64,000 bases of DNA from NCBI GenBank assembly GCA_022786965.1, contig JALFXH010000113.1:1-64000 (forward strand). The letters run 5' to 3'. Position numbers and translations under genes: made by a program. Numbering within the stretch: the first letter of the stretch is position 1; every line of letters starts with the position of its first letter. Source of the stretch: Clostridiales bacterium (GTDB taxonomy: Bacteria > Bacillota > Clostridia > Oscillospirales > Oscillospiraceae). The notes below the pieces were generated by a model that searched no databases, had not been told where the DNA came from, and saw only the letters and a list, made by a program, of their open reading frames with translations. Below are positions 42,218-49,940 of this stretch, one piece after another.

Positions 42218-42969
42218 AGTTTTGCCTTGATTTCTTCCGCCATGGCCCGATACGCCACCGCGCCCCGGCTGGTTCTGTCGTACACCGTCACGGGAATGCC
42301 GTGGCTGGGTGCCTCCGCCAGGCGTATATTTCGGGGAATCACCGTGGTGAAGACCTTCCCGGGGAAGTGCTTTCGAACCTCCTGGGCCACCTGGGCGGAG
42401 AAGTTGGTTCGGCCGTCGAACATGGTCAGCGCCACGCCGAAAATTTCCAATCGGGGATTCATCCGCTTTTTCACCATCCGCAGGGTGCTCATGAGATCAC
42501 TGAGGCCCTCCAGAGCAAAATACTCACACTGCACCGGAACCAGAATCCCGTCCGCTGCGCACAGGCCGTTCAGCGTCAGCAGCTCCAATGATGGAGGGCA
42601 GTCAATGAAAATAATGTCGTAGTCCTCTTTCGCCCGGAACAAAGCTTTTTCCAGCTGACGCTCCCGGTGATCTGTACCGATCAGCTCCACCGCCGCGCCA
42701 GCCAGGTCCGAGGACGATGGCAACACGTCACCGTAATCGGTGTGAACCACCGCGTCCTTGAAAGGGACATCGTTGATGGTCACATCGTAGGCGGAGTATT
42801 TGATTTTCCGTTTATCCAGCCCCAGCCCGGAGGTGGCGTTGGCCTGGGGATCGAAGTCGCACAGCAGAACCTTCAGCCCCAGCTCGTGCAGTGCCGCCGT
42901 CAGATTCACGGCGGAGGTGGTTTTCCCCACGCCGCCCTTCTGGTTGACCACCGCTATAATTTTTCCCAT
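42211..42969 (-). CDS. parA: Chromosome partitioning ATPase ParA (Soj)
   Basis: 252 residues. Deviant Walker A VNQKGGVGKTTSAVNL at the N-terminus, Walker A' CDFDPQANATSGLG and Walker B IIFIDCPPSL. Dimeric, DNA-bound ParA drives origin segregation and, in relatives, modulates DnaA. Two parS sites lie 20-75 bases upstream. The C-terminus ends AKLE within a family D repeat. Confidence 0.95.
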   Translation of the reverse strand: MGKIIAVVNQKGGVGKTTSAVNLTAALHELGLKVLLCDFDPQANATSGLGLDKRKIKYSAYDVTINDVPFKDAVVHTDYGDVLPSSSDLAGAAVELIGTDHRERQLEKALFRAKEDYDIIFIDCPPSLELLTLNGLCAADGILVPVQCEYFALEGLSDLMSTLRMVKKRMNPRLEIFGVALTMFDGRTNFSAQVAQEVRKHFPGKVFTTVIPRNIRLAEAPSHGIPVTVYDRTSRGAVAYRAMAEEIKAKLE

Positions 42970-42989
42970 TTTTCTCTCCTAACTATTGG

Positions 42990-43005
42990 TGTTTCACGTG
43001 AAACG
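42990..43005. other. parS site 1
   Basis: TGTTTCACGTGAAACG, 15 of 16 matches to the conserved parS palindrome. It lies in the parA leader, 20 bases before the start. Confidence 0.9.
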
Positions 43006-43026
43006 CCATTTTGCTCCAAGTCCATA

Positions 43027-43042
43027 TGTTTCACGTGAAACA
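43027..43042. other. parS site 2
   Basis: TGTTTCACGTGAAACA, an exact match to consensus parS, 21 bases from site 1 and next to the stop of the upstream zinc-ribbon gene. Confidence 0.95.
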
Positions 43043-43043
43043 T

Positions 43044-43403
43044 TCACTGCGGATGCTCAGTTTCCTCCAAAGTTTCCGAGGTGGGCTTAACCGTGGTATA
43101 ATTCTGCCCGATCTGAAAATGCTGACTGCCGTAATGCCGAATCAACGGAATAGACAGACAGATCGATGTGATTACGGCAATCAAGAATAGGCAGGCATAT
43201 AATCGCAAACGCCGCTTCAGATACTTTATCTGCTCCTCAGGTGGTGCCTTGCGCTTCACTGCTTTCTTTGGGGAACTCTGCTTTCGGACGGGAAGCTGAA
43301 CAACCGCGTTGGGATCAACAGGATATTTCGCCATTTCCTTCTGACACTCCAGGCAGAAGGCTTGCTCCTCCTCTGTTTCCCGGCCGCACCTGAGACAGTA
43401 CAC
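43044..43403 (-). CDS. Zinc-ribbon, single-pass membrane protein upstream of parA
   Basis: 119 residues from the GTG at 43403, eight bases after GGAGG. Two cysteine knuckles (CLRCGRE and CLECQKE, residues ~3-25), a basic middle (KKAVKRKAPPEEQIKYLKRR) and one membrane helix (LYACLFLIAVITSICLSIPL). The short extracytoplasmic tail is polar. It shares the direction of parA with parS sites between them. No family recognised; a membrane-linked partner of origin segregation is only a guess. Confidence 0.6.
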   Translation of the reverse strand: MYCLRCGRETEEEQAFCLECQKEMAKYPVDPNAVVQLPVRKQSSPKKAVKRKAPPEEQIKYLKRRLRLYACLFLIAVITSICLSIPLIRHYGSQHFQIGQNYTTVKPTSETLEETEHPQ

Positions 43404-43547
43404 AGCCCACACCTCCCACTATGATATCCAGTATTGTACAACAATTTCCGCGGTTCGTAAAGAGCAAAATTACACAATTCACCGCGATTGCAGCACACAA
43501 CCGGCAAAAGCTTTACAGATTGTTCACGGAGTGTGTTCCAAATGCAG

Positions 43548-43576
43548 TTGGCAGGGACAGAAAGCTGTGCTATAAT
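43548..43576 (+). promoter_or_regulatory. Promoter of hflK-hflC
   Basis: TTGGCA at 43548-43553, 17-base spacer, TATAAT at 43571-43576, 50 bases before hflK. Confidence 0.75.
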
Positions 43577-43625
43577 GCAATCAGGAAATTCATATCGAAT
43601 ACCAGACAAAAAAGGAGAATCCAAT

Positions 43626-44630
43626 ATGGACGAAAACGGAACCTATCACTGGGCGCCGGAAACGCCGCCCCAGCCCAAGCCCCAAAAGCCGAAGCCCAGC
43701 TTCAAGCGAGCAGGAAAAACACTGCTTGCGGTATTGCTTGCCCTGATTGTGATCAGCATGGCGGGAACCTGCTGGTACACCGTGGACGATAAGCAGCAGG
43801 CCGTGGTCACCACCTTCGGCAAAGTGACAGATGTGGTGGACGCGGGCATCCACTTCAAGCTGCCCTTCGGTATCCAGCAGGCACACAAGGTCAATACCAA
43901 CGTTTACCAGAAGATAGAGCTGGGCTATTCCAGCGGCGGCGGGAACGTGTTCAACGAAAGCGAAAGCACCATGATCACCGGCGACTATAACATTGTCAAC
44001 GTGGATTTCTTCGTGGAGTACAAGATTTCCGACCCGGTCCAGTACCTGTTTTCCTCAGATGAGCCTGAGTTGATTCTGCGGAACCTGATTCAGAGCCAGG
44101 TCAGAAACGTGGTCGGCTCCTCCAGCGTGGACGCGGTGCTGACAGACGGCAAGGAGAATATCCAGATGCAGGTCAAGGAGCTTGTCACCCGGATTTTGCA
44201 GGAATATGATATCGGCCTGACCCTGGTGGACGTGAAGATTCAGGACGCCGAGCCGCCCACGGCGGAGGTCATCGAAGCCTTCAAGGCGGTGGAGACTGCC
44301 AAGCAGCAGGCAGAGACCGTCATCAACGACGCCAAGGCATACCAGAACGCCCAGATCCCCAACGCCCAGGCTAAGGCCGACAAGCTGACTCAGAACGCGG
44401 AGTACCTGAAACAGAAACGCATCAACGAAGCTGTGGAGCAGGTGGCCATGTTCAACGCAATGTATGAGGAGTATGCCCAAAATCCCGGCATAACCAAGTC
44501 CAGAATGTACTACGAAGCCATTTCCAAGGTTCTGCCCGGCGTGAAGCTCTATGTGAACACCGGTGACGGAGGCAATTTGCAGACCCTGCTGCCGCTGGAA
44601 CCCATGGCAACCGTGGAAGGAGGTCAATAA
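43626..44630 (+). CDS. hflK: SPFH-domain protein, HflK type
   Basis: 334 residues from the ATG at 43626 (AAGGAG upstream). A Pro/Lys-rich N-terminal tail, one membrane helix (TLLAVLLALIVISMAGTCWY), then the SPFH/band-7 domain (VVTTFGKVTDVVDAGIHFKL, VDFFVEYKISDPVQYLF) and a C-terminal helix rich in Ala/Gln. HflK and HflC form a cage around the FtsH membrane protease. hflC follows after three bases. Confidence 0.9.
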   Translation: MDENGTYHWAPETPPQPKPQKPKPSFKRAGKTLLAVLLALIVISMAGTCWYTVDDKQQAVVTTFGKVTDVVDAGIHFKLPFGIQQAHKVNTNVYQKIELGYSSGGGNVFNESESTMITGDYNIVNVDFFVEYKISDPVQYLFSSDEPELILRNLIQSQVRNVVGSSSVDAVLTDGKENIQMQVKELVTRILQEYDIGLTLVDVKIQDAEPPTAEVIEAFKAVETAKQQAETVINDAKAYQNAQIPNAQAKADKLTQNAEYLKQKRINEAVEQVAMFNAMYEEYAQNPGITKSRMYYEAISKVLPGVKLYVNTGDGGNLQTLLPLEPMATVEGGQ

Positions 44631-44633
44631 ACC

Positions 44634-45509
44634 ATGAAGAAAACAAGCATAGCCATCCTTATGGTATTGCTGGCGGCGGTTTTACTGGCCGGCTCCTGCT
44701 TTACGGTGGCAGAAAATGAGTACGCCTGCACCGTGCGTTTTTCCAAAATCATCAGCACCACATCGGAATCCGGCCTGCACTTCAAGGTGCCCTTCCTGGA
44801 TACCGTGAAGTATTTCAGCAAGGCCACCCAGCTCTATGATATCCCGCCCTCCGAGGTGCTGACCTCCGACAAGCAGAACATGACCGTGGACTGCTACATT
44901 CTTTGGAGCATCTCCGATCCCAAGCTGTTCTACCAGACCCTGGGCTCCACCTCCGTGGCGGAGCAGCGTCTGGACGCCCTGACCTACAACGAGCTAAAAA
45001 CTGTCATGGGCACCCTGGCCCAGAGTGACATCATCAATATGGAGGACGGTGCCAAGCGCAATGATATCTACGGCAACATCGCTTCCGATGTGAACGCCCT
45101 GGCAAAGACCTACGGTATCCACGTGGAGGACGTGAAAATCAAGCAGTTCGACCTGCCGGAGAGCAACCTGAACGCGGTCTACGGCCGGATGATCTCCGAA
45201 CGGAACCAGATGGCGGAGAAGTACACCGCCGACGGCAACTACGAGGCCTCCATCATCCGCAACGACGTGGATAAAAAGGTAAACATCATGATTTCTGACG
45301 CCCAAGCCGAGGCCGCCAAGCGGGAAGCCGAGGGCGAGCAGGAATATATGCGCCTGCTGGCGGAAGCCTATGACAGCCGCGACAAGCAGGAATTCTATGA
45401 ATTCACCCTGGCGCTGGATGCCCTGAAATCCAGCCTTGATGGAAATGACAAGACCGTGATTCTGGACGGCAATTCCGATCTGGCGAAAATCCTCATGGGA
45501 AGCAAGTAA
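44634..45509 (+). CDS. hflC: SPFH-domain protein, HflC type
   Basis: 291 residues. N-terminal membrane helix (IAILMVLLAAVLLAGSCFTV), SPFH domain (YACTVRFSKIISTTSESGLH, VDCYILWSISDPKLFYQTL) and the HflC-type REAEGEQEYMRLLAEAYDSR followed by KQEFYEFTLALDAL. Partner of HflK; the pair faces the outside or periplasmic side of FtsH. It ends next to a short family D repeat. Confidence 0.92.
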   Translation: MKKTSIAILMVLLAAVLLAGSCFTVAENEYACTVRFSKIISTTSESGLHFKVPFLDTVKYFSKATQLYDIPPSEVLTSDKQNMTVDCYILWSISDPKLFYQTLGSTSVAEQRLDALTYNELKTVMGTLAQSDIINMEDGAKRNDIYGNIASDVNALAKTYGIHVEDVKIKQFDLPESNLNAVYGRMISERNQMAEKYTADGNYEASIIRNDVDKKVNIMISDAQAEAAKREAEGEQEYMRLLAEAYDSRDKQEFYEFTLALDALKSSLDGNDKTVILDGNSDLAKILMGSK

Positions 45510-45513
45510 TAGT

Positions 45514-45559
45514 TTGAAGAGTGAAGAGTGAAGAGTGGAGTGAATGCTTCACTCTCCAT
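45514..45559. repeat. Family D short copy
   Basis: GAAGAGTGAAGAGTGAAGAG, TGGAGTGAATGCTTCACTCT and CCATTTTT form a hairpin immediately after hflC and may double as its terminator. Confidence 0.6.
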
Positions 45560-45610
45560 TTTTCGTATAAAAAAAGCCTTCCCGTTTCGGGAAGACGATT
45601 GACGCGGGAG

Positions 45611-45710
45611 AGATACCGAGCAGGACCCAATGGTGTAAAGACAACTGCCAGTGTCTGTAACGTATTGGATGGCCGCCCTGCGGCCCATTGTCGGCGGCGA
45701 CTCGCCGCAA
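45611..45710. repeat. Family T repeat with two hairpin tails
   Basis: GATACCGAGCAGGACCCAAT, GGTGTAAAGAC, GTCTGTAACGTATTGG, then GGCCGCCCTGCGGCC and CGGCGACTCGCCG. Part of the 499-base gap (45510-46008) that otherwise holds hairpins and a possible 30-residue frame. Confidence 0.65.
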
Positions 45711-45711
45711 C

Positions 45712-45743
45712 GCAAAAACCGCGGCGTGCGCCGCGGTTTTTGC
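45712..45743. terminator. Perfect 15-bp hairpin, terminator-like
   Basis: GCAAAAACCGCGGCG (45712-45726) pairs with 45729-45743, TG loop, with T5 near the 3' arm end. Effective in either direction. Confidence 0.75.
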
Positions 45744-45766
45744 AACAAGAAAAGAGGAGAGGAAAA

Positions 45767-45859
45767 ATGAAAAAGATGGTAGGTAGTAATTTATTAAAAT
45801 CGTCCTTTTGTAGGACTGGTGTGGTTCACTTGATCTTTATGGCCTTATTATACCGGTAA
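45767..45859 (+). CDS. Possible 30-residue peptide
   Basis: A short frame with a strong ribosome site (GAGGAGAGG) begins MKKMVGSNLLKSS and ends with the hydrophobic VVHLIFMALLYR. Basic and part hydrophobic, it could be a leader peptide, a small membrane peptide or chance. The following ~110 bases are AT-rich. It lies 150 bases from the convergent SdpI-like gene. No relative recognised. Confidence 0.35.
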   Translation: MKKMVGSNLLKSSFCRTGVVHLIFMALLYR

Positions 45860-45977
45860 AATATTAATGAAAAAAGGGGAAAGTTGTTAAGCAAGTATTA
45901 AGTTTTGTGAAGATTGTTGATTTCCATGGTCAAATATTGTTCATATTTACGACTTGACAAAAGGTTCACAGGAAAAA

Positions 45978-46002
45978 CCGTTCCGCATTCTTTGCGGAAC
46001 GG
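45978..46002 (-). terminator. Terminator of the nrdR-SdpI transcript
   Basis: CCGTTCCGCA (45978-45987) pairs with TGCGGAACGG (45993-46002); on the minus strand TTTTTCC follows. It lies six bases past the SdpI-like stop. Confidence 0.8.
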
Positions 46003-46008
46003 CTGATG

Positions 46009-46527
46009 TTATTTCTCTTTTTTCCTTCTTCTGGGTCCGCCCTTGGCGTCGAAGAAGAAAAACGCCAGAAAGTTCACAAGGAATGTCAAAACCAGAGCAA
46101 TCACAGCCTGCCAGGCAAGGCATCCCGCGGCCTTCCACACCATGTCCGTAATTTCCATCTCGGAAAAGCTCCCGGACATGACGTACATCACAATGGTGAG
46201 AATCAGACCAACACCGCCGAACAGAATTCCCGCCATCCGCTGGGTAAACCGCCAGGCCTGAACGCTGCCCATGCCGAAGTAGCACCGGTAGCCAAAATAG
46301 TAGTTGGCTTCCCTTGGGGACAGGAACAGATAGGCAAGGCCGAGAACCAGCAGCACCACCGGTCCGATCATCACGGCGAAGCGGCACAGCGTGGCCAGAG
46401 AGCCAAAGAGGTCGCTGAGGTCCGGCAGCAGTGCAGCGGGATCAAAGCCGTCCATCAGGCTCTTGATGGACTCAATGTCCAAAACAGGTTCCGTGGCCTG
46501 CAAGATTTCAGTTGGGTTGGTGCTCAT
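46009..46527 (-). CDS. SdpI-like membrane protein
   Basis: 172 residues with four hydrophobic helices. The segment LSPREANYYFGYRCYFGMGS followed by VQAWRFTQRMAG fits the SdpI family pattern (N..yG.R...S..aW...). In Bacillus SdpI is the immunity protein and signal receptor for the SdpC toxin; most relatives elsewhere have unknown roles. No sdpC-like gene is seen. It overlaps the nrdR stop by one base, so it is in that operon. The C-terminus is basic (GGPRRRKKEK). Confidence 0.6.
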   Translation of the reverse strand: MSTNPTEILQATEPVLDIESIKSLMDGFDPAALLPDLSDLFGSLATLCRFAVMIGPVVLLVLGLAYLFLSPREANYYFGYRCYFGMGSVQAWRFTQRMAGILFGGVGLILTIVMYVMSGSFSEMEITDMVWKAAGCLAWQAVIALVLTFLVNFLAFFFFDAKGGPRRRKKEK

Positions 46528-46982
46528 TATTTCTCCTCCAGGAATTTGCTGATCTCCCGCATAAAGCTCTGGGCGTCCTGAAAACGGTGGTAAATGGAGG
46601 CAAAGCGGATATAGGCCACCTCATCCAGGGGCTTCAGCCGCTCCATGACCATTTCGCCGATTTTGTCGGTGCTGATCTCCCGCTCCAGGGTATTCTGAAT
46701 GGTCTGCTCGATTTCCGTGGTGATCCGGTCCAGATCATTCACATCTACCTTCCGCTTGTCGAAGGCACGGATCATGGAATTAAGGATTTTGTTACGGTCA
46801 AAGGGCTGCCGGGAGCCGTTGCGCTTGACCACAATGATGGGCAAGCTCTCCACAATCTCATAGGTGGTAAACCGGCGCAGGCAGCCGAGACACTCCCGGC
46901 GGCGGCGGATGCTCAGACCGTCCTCAGACCGGCGGGAATCCACTACCTTGCTCTCCTGATCGCCGCAGTAAGGGCATTTCAC
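46527..46982 (-). CDS. nrdR: Transcriptional repressor NrdR
   Basis: 151 residues from the GTG at 46982, eight bases after GGGAGG, giving the standard start MKCPYCG. Zinc ribbon (CPYCG, ECLGCLRRFTTYE) and an ATP-cone domain (VVKRNGSRQPFDRNKI). NrdR senses dATP/ATP and represses ribonucleotide reductase genes, which are not in this window. Confidence 0.95.
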   Translation of the reverse strand: MKCPYCGDQESKVVDSRRSEDGLSIRRRRECLGCLRRFTTYEIVESLPIIVVKRNGSRQPFDRNKILNSMIRAFDKRKVDVNDLDRITTEIEQTIQNTLEREISTDKIGEMVMERLKPLDEVAYIRFASIYHRFQDAQSFMREISKFLEEK

Positions 46983-47114
46983 AGAAAATACCTCCCTTAT
47001 CCTGAATATTTGTATATTATACCAGAATCCGGGAATTCTGTCCAGCTTTTTTTCCCTTGCCAATGGCCGGAAAATCGGGTAAAATAGGCGCAGGATTACC
47101 ATAGGGAGGCAACT

Positions 47115-47507
47115 ATGAAGAATCAATTCTTATATGCGCTATGGGGCGCTTTGTTTATTCTGTGCGCAGGACTGGGATTTATCCCGGAACCAGCCGGGGC
47201 GCTGAGCGTTTTGCTTACAGGCCTTTCCATTTTGTTTTTCCTGCCCCCAGCGGTGCTGGTGTGGAAGGGCAGGCGGGAAAAGGACCGGCAGGGGCTTATG
47301 CTGGTGCGGAACCTAAGCATTGTGTCGCTGGGCTTGAGTGCCACCCTGATTATCGCCAATTTTCTCGTGGCGTTCCGCTCGGAGCTGCTGGGAGACATTC
47401 TTCACGGGGTTCTGGTGGTGGTGTCCAGTCCCATGATTTGCAGCGGCAACTGGGCCATGAGCCTGTTTTTCTGGGCCTGCCTGCTGATTGCCAGCGCCAG
47501 ACCCTAG
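47115..47507 (+). CDS. Four-helix membrane protein, unknown function
   Basis: 130 residues with four hydrophobic segments (YALWGALFILCAGLGFIPE, LLTGLSILFFLPPAVLVW, IVSLGLSATLIIANFLVAF, NWAMSLFFWACLLIASA). AGGGAGG precedes the ATG. Divergent from nrdR and followed by a terminator, so it is transcribed alone. No family recognised. Confidence 0.65.
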   Translation: MKNQFLYALWGALFILCAGLGFIPEPAGALSVLLTGLSILFFLPPAVLVWKGRREKDRQGLMLVRNLSIVSLGLSATLIIANFLVAFRSELLGDILHGVLVVVSSPMICSGNWAMSLFFWACLLIASARP

Positions 47508-47559
47508 GACAATCTGTTCACAGGAAACATAGTAGCTGCCGCCGGAAAACGGCACAAAC

Positions 47560-47620
47560 AGAAGAACTGTCATGACGAAGTAAGTGACCCATGTCACTGA
47601 CCTGAAATGACAGTTCTTCT
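47560..47620. terminator. Long bidirectional terminator
   Basis: AGAAGAACTGTCAT (47560-47573) pairs with 47607-47620, and an inner AGTGAC/GTCACT stem folds in the loop. A T-rich tract follows. Confidence 0.75.
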
Positions 47621-47650
47621 TTATTTGCTTATCGGAAACCGTTTCTTAAC

Positions 47651-49597
47651 TCAGATATCAAGGCCCGCGTGGTAGGCCATGTAGATGGCGTTGGTGATGT
47701 TGGATACTCTTACGCAGTCGCCGATCTCCCGTACCCAGGGAGCGCAGCCGCGCAAAGCCAGAATATCATCCCGGTTGGAACGCTGGCCTACGGCGCAGAT
47801 TACGGTAGCGCCGGGGATCAGCACTTCCTGCCCCTCGGCATTCCTCGCCAGAAGACCTTCCTCCGTTACCCGCAGGCCGGTGTGGTTCAGGTGCACGGTG
47901 GTGTACTTGTCCACCTGCTGCATGAGGATGGGGCGGTGACGGATGTTGCAGTCCACGGCCAGGGCATCCCGCATCTCCACGATGTGAACCTGCTTGCCCT
48001 CCATGCCCAGATGCACGGCGCACTCGCAGCCCGCCAGGCCGCCGCCCAGCACCACCACGGTGTCGCCCACCTTGTCCTTTTCCAGATAGTAGTTGTTCAC
48101 AACCACCACATTGTCCCCGTCCATACCGGGCAGAGGCGGAACGATGGGCTTGCTTCCCACAGCCAGAATCAGAGCCTCAGGCGCCAGCTCGTTCAGAAGT
48201 TCCTCAGTGGCGGGGGTGTTCAGACGGACCTTCACCCCGGCAAGCGCCATCTGCCGTTCCAGGGTCAGTCCCAGCTGGTACATCTCGTACTTGAAGGGGA
48301 TAGCCTGCTCGCTCTTGAGAATGCCGCCCAACTTGTCGCTCTTTTCAAGCAAGGTGACCTGATGGCCCCGCTGGGCAGCGGTCAGGGCTGCCTTCATACC
48401 GGCGACACCGCCGCCAACAACGACAACACGCTTCCGCACAGCGGCGGGAGTAATGTCCATGCCCTCGCACTCACGGCCGATCAGGGGGTTCACGGCGCAG
48501 CGGCGGGTGCCGGTGGTGGGACGCTCCGCCATACAGGTAAAGCACCGCAGGCAGCGGACGATTTCGTCATCCCGGTTCGCCATGACCTTGTTGGGAAGCT
48601 CCGGGTCGGCAAGCAAAGCACGGGCCATTTCCACCACGTCGGCCTTGCCGGAGGCGATGATTTCCTCCATCTGGGCAGGTTCGTTCAGCGCGCCCAGCGT
48701 AGCAACGGGCACCTTAACGTGCTTCTTGATTTCCGCCGCCAGATATACGTTGGCGCCGTGGGGGGCGAACATGGGCAGGTGGGTGTTGAAGAAGCCGAAC
48801 TGGTAGGAACCGGCGGAGACGTGAATCATGTCCACCAGATCCTCCACGCCCTTGGCGATCTCCACGCCGTCCTCCAGAGTGTAGCCGCCGTCAAACAGCT
48901 CGGAGCCGCTCATACGGAACTCGATGGGGAAGCCGGGGCCCACGGCCTTGCGGACGCTGGTCAGCACCTCCCGCACCAGCCGCAGCCGGTTTTCGAAGCA
49001 GCCGCCGTACTCGTCGGTGCGGTGGTTAAAGGCGGGAGACAGGAACTGGTTCAGGAGCCACCCGTGGCCGCCGTGGACCATGACCATCTGGAAGCCCGCC
49101 CGCTTGGCAAGACCGGCGGTGTCGCCGTAGGCCTTCACGATGTCCTGAATCTGCTCACGGGTCAGGGCCTTGACGGGAATGCCGTCGGGGCGCACCCAGT
49201 CGCTGGGGCCGAACTGGCTCAGGCCCTTCTTCTTGTCCTTGTCCACCAGATAGGTGCCGGCATACTGGCCGGAATGGCTCAGCTCCACGCTGGCCACCGC
49301 GCCGTGGCGGGAGATTGCGTCGGCAACCCAGGTCCAACTTGCCAGGCAGCCGGGGGTGGTCAGGTTCAGGTGGAACATATGGGAAGCGTCGGTCTCCGGG
49401 TGCACCACCAGCTCACTGGCGGTGACGGCGGCAGCGCCGCCCTTGGCCCGCAGCTCATAGAAGCTGGGGGTTCTGGGGCCGACGCAGCAGTCGGCGGTGA
49501 TGTCCGTGCCGCCCATGGGTGCGGAGAACATCCGGTTGCGGAAGGTCACCCGGCCCAGGGTGATGGGCTTGCACAGATTGGGGTATTTTTGCATCAT
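47651..49597 (-). CDS. Old-yellow-enzyme-type NADH:flavin oxidoreductase with [4Fe-4S] and FAD/NAD domains
   Basis: 648 residues from the ATG at 49597, eight bases after GGAGG. Residues ~1-360 are an FMN-binding TIM barrel (PITLGRVTFRNRMFSAPMGG, VHGGHGWLLNQFLSPAFNHR, TDEYGGCFENRLRL). Then a cluster site CLRCFTCMAERPTTGTRRC, and an FAD/NAD(P) module (VVVVGGGVAGMKAALTAAQR, VVVLGGGLAGCECAVHLGME). This is the layout of 2,4-dienoyl-CoA reductase, 2-enoate reductase and trimethylamine dehydrogenase relatives. The substrate is not determinable; the neighbouring corrinoid genes make a role in demethylation or reduction of a methylated substrate possible. Confidence 0.85.
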   Translation of the reverse strand: MMQKYPNLCKPITLGRVTFRNRMFSAPMGGTDITADCCVGPRTPSFYELRAKGGAAAVTASELVVHPETDASHMFHLNLTTPGCLASWTWVADAISRHGAVASVELSHSGQYAGTYLVDKDKKKGLSQFGPSDWVRPDGIPVKALTREQIQDIVKAYGDTAGLAKRAGFQMVMVHGGHGWLLNQFLSPAFNHRTDEYGGCFENRLRLVREVLTSVRKAVGPGFPIEFRMSGSELFDGGYTLEDGVEIAKGVEDLVDMIHVSAGSYQFGFFNTHLPMFAPHGANVYLAAEIKKHVKVPVATLGALNEPAQMEEIIASGKADVVEMARALLADPELPNKVMANRDDEIVRCLRCFTCMAERPTTGTRRCAVNPLIGRECEGMDITPAAVRKRVVVVGGGVAGMKAALTAAQRGHQVTLLEKSDKLGGILKSEQAIPFKYEMYQLGLTLERQMALAGVKVRLNTPATEELLNELAPEALILAVGSKPIVPPLPGMDGDNVVVVNNYYLEKDKVGDTVVVLGGGLAGCECAVHLGMEGKQVHIVEMRDALAVDCNIRHRPILMQQVDKYTTVHLNHTGLRVTEEGLLARNAEGQEVLIPGATVICAVGQRSNRDDILALRGCAPWVREIGDCVRVSNITNAIYMAYHAGLDI

Positions 49598-49649
49598 GTT
49601 GCATTCCTCCAAGAATGAGTTGACAGTTGACAATTATGGGATCGCCCGT

Positions 49650-49849
49650 AGCTTCCCCCGGGGGGAAGCTGTCGAGCGAAGCGAGACTGATGAGGATCGG
49701 CGATCTGTTCCCCAATAGCTGGCATTTCGTTATAATGGTACGAATGATAAGTCTGTAAGGTTTGATGGAACTGCTTAGAAATGGATACGATATCGCTGTT
49801 CCTCATCCGACCCGGCTAACGCCGGGCCACCTTCCCCCCGGGGGAAGGC
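49650..49849. repeat. Family M palindromic element, copy 3
   Basis: About 200 bp with end hairpins AGCTTCCCCCGGGGGGAAGC and CCTTCCCCCCGGGGGAAGG and inner arms GATGAGGAT / TTCCTCATC. It is copy 2 in inverted orientation, with a different centre. It lies in the leader of the flavoprotein gene. Confidence 0.75.
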
Positions 49850-49871
49850 AATGCTGCTTGGATCATGATAC

Positions 49872-49925
49872 AAAAACAGCCATTGATCTCCTATCCGAAT
49901 TGTCAGGATATCAATGGCTGTTTTT
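49872..49925. terminator. Terminator of the corrinoid-methyltransferase operon
   Basis: AAAAACAGCCATTGAT (49872-49887) pairs with 49910-49925. T-rich on both strands. Placed 15 bases after the corrinoid protein stop, on the minus strand. Confidence 0.85.
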
Positions 49926-49940
49926 TGTTAGTGATATGGC

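Noticed and set aside
47669..49618. Plus-strand frame of ~650 codons opposite the old-yellow enzyme
   Set aside because: Antisense shadow without any recognisable domain, rich in His/Gly/Val.
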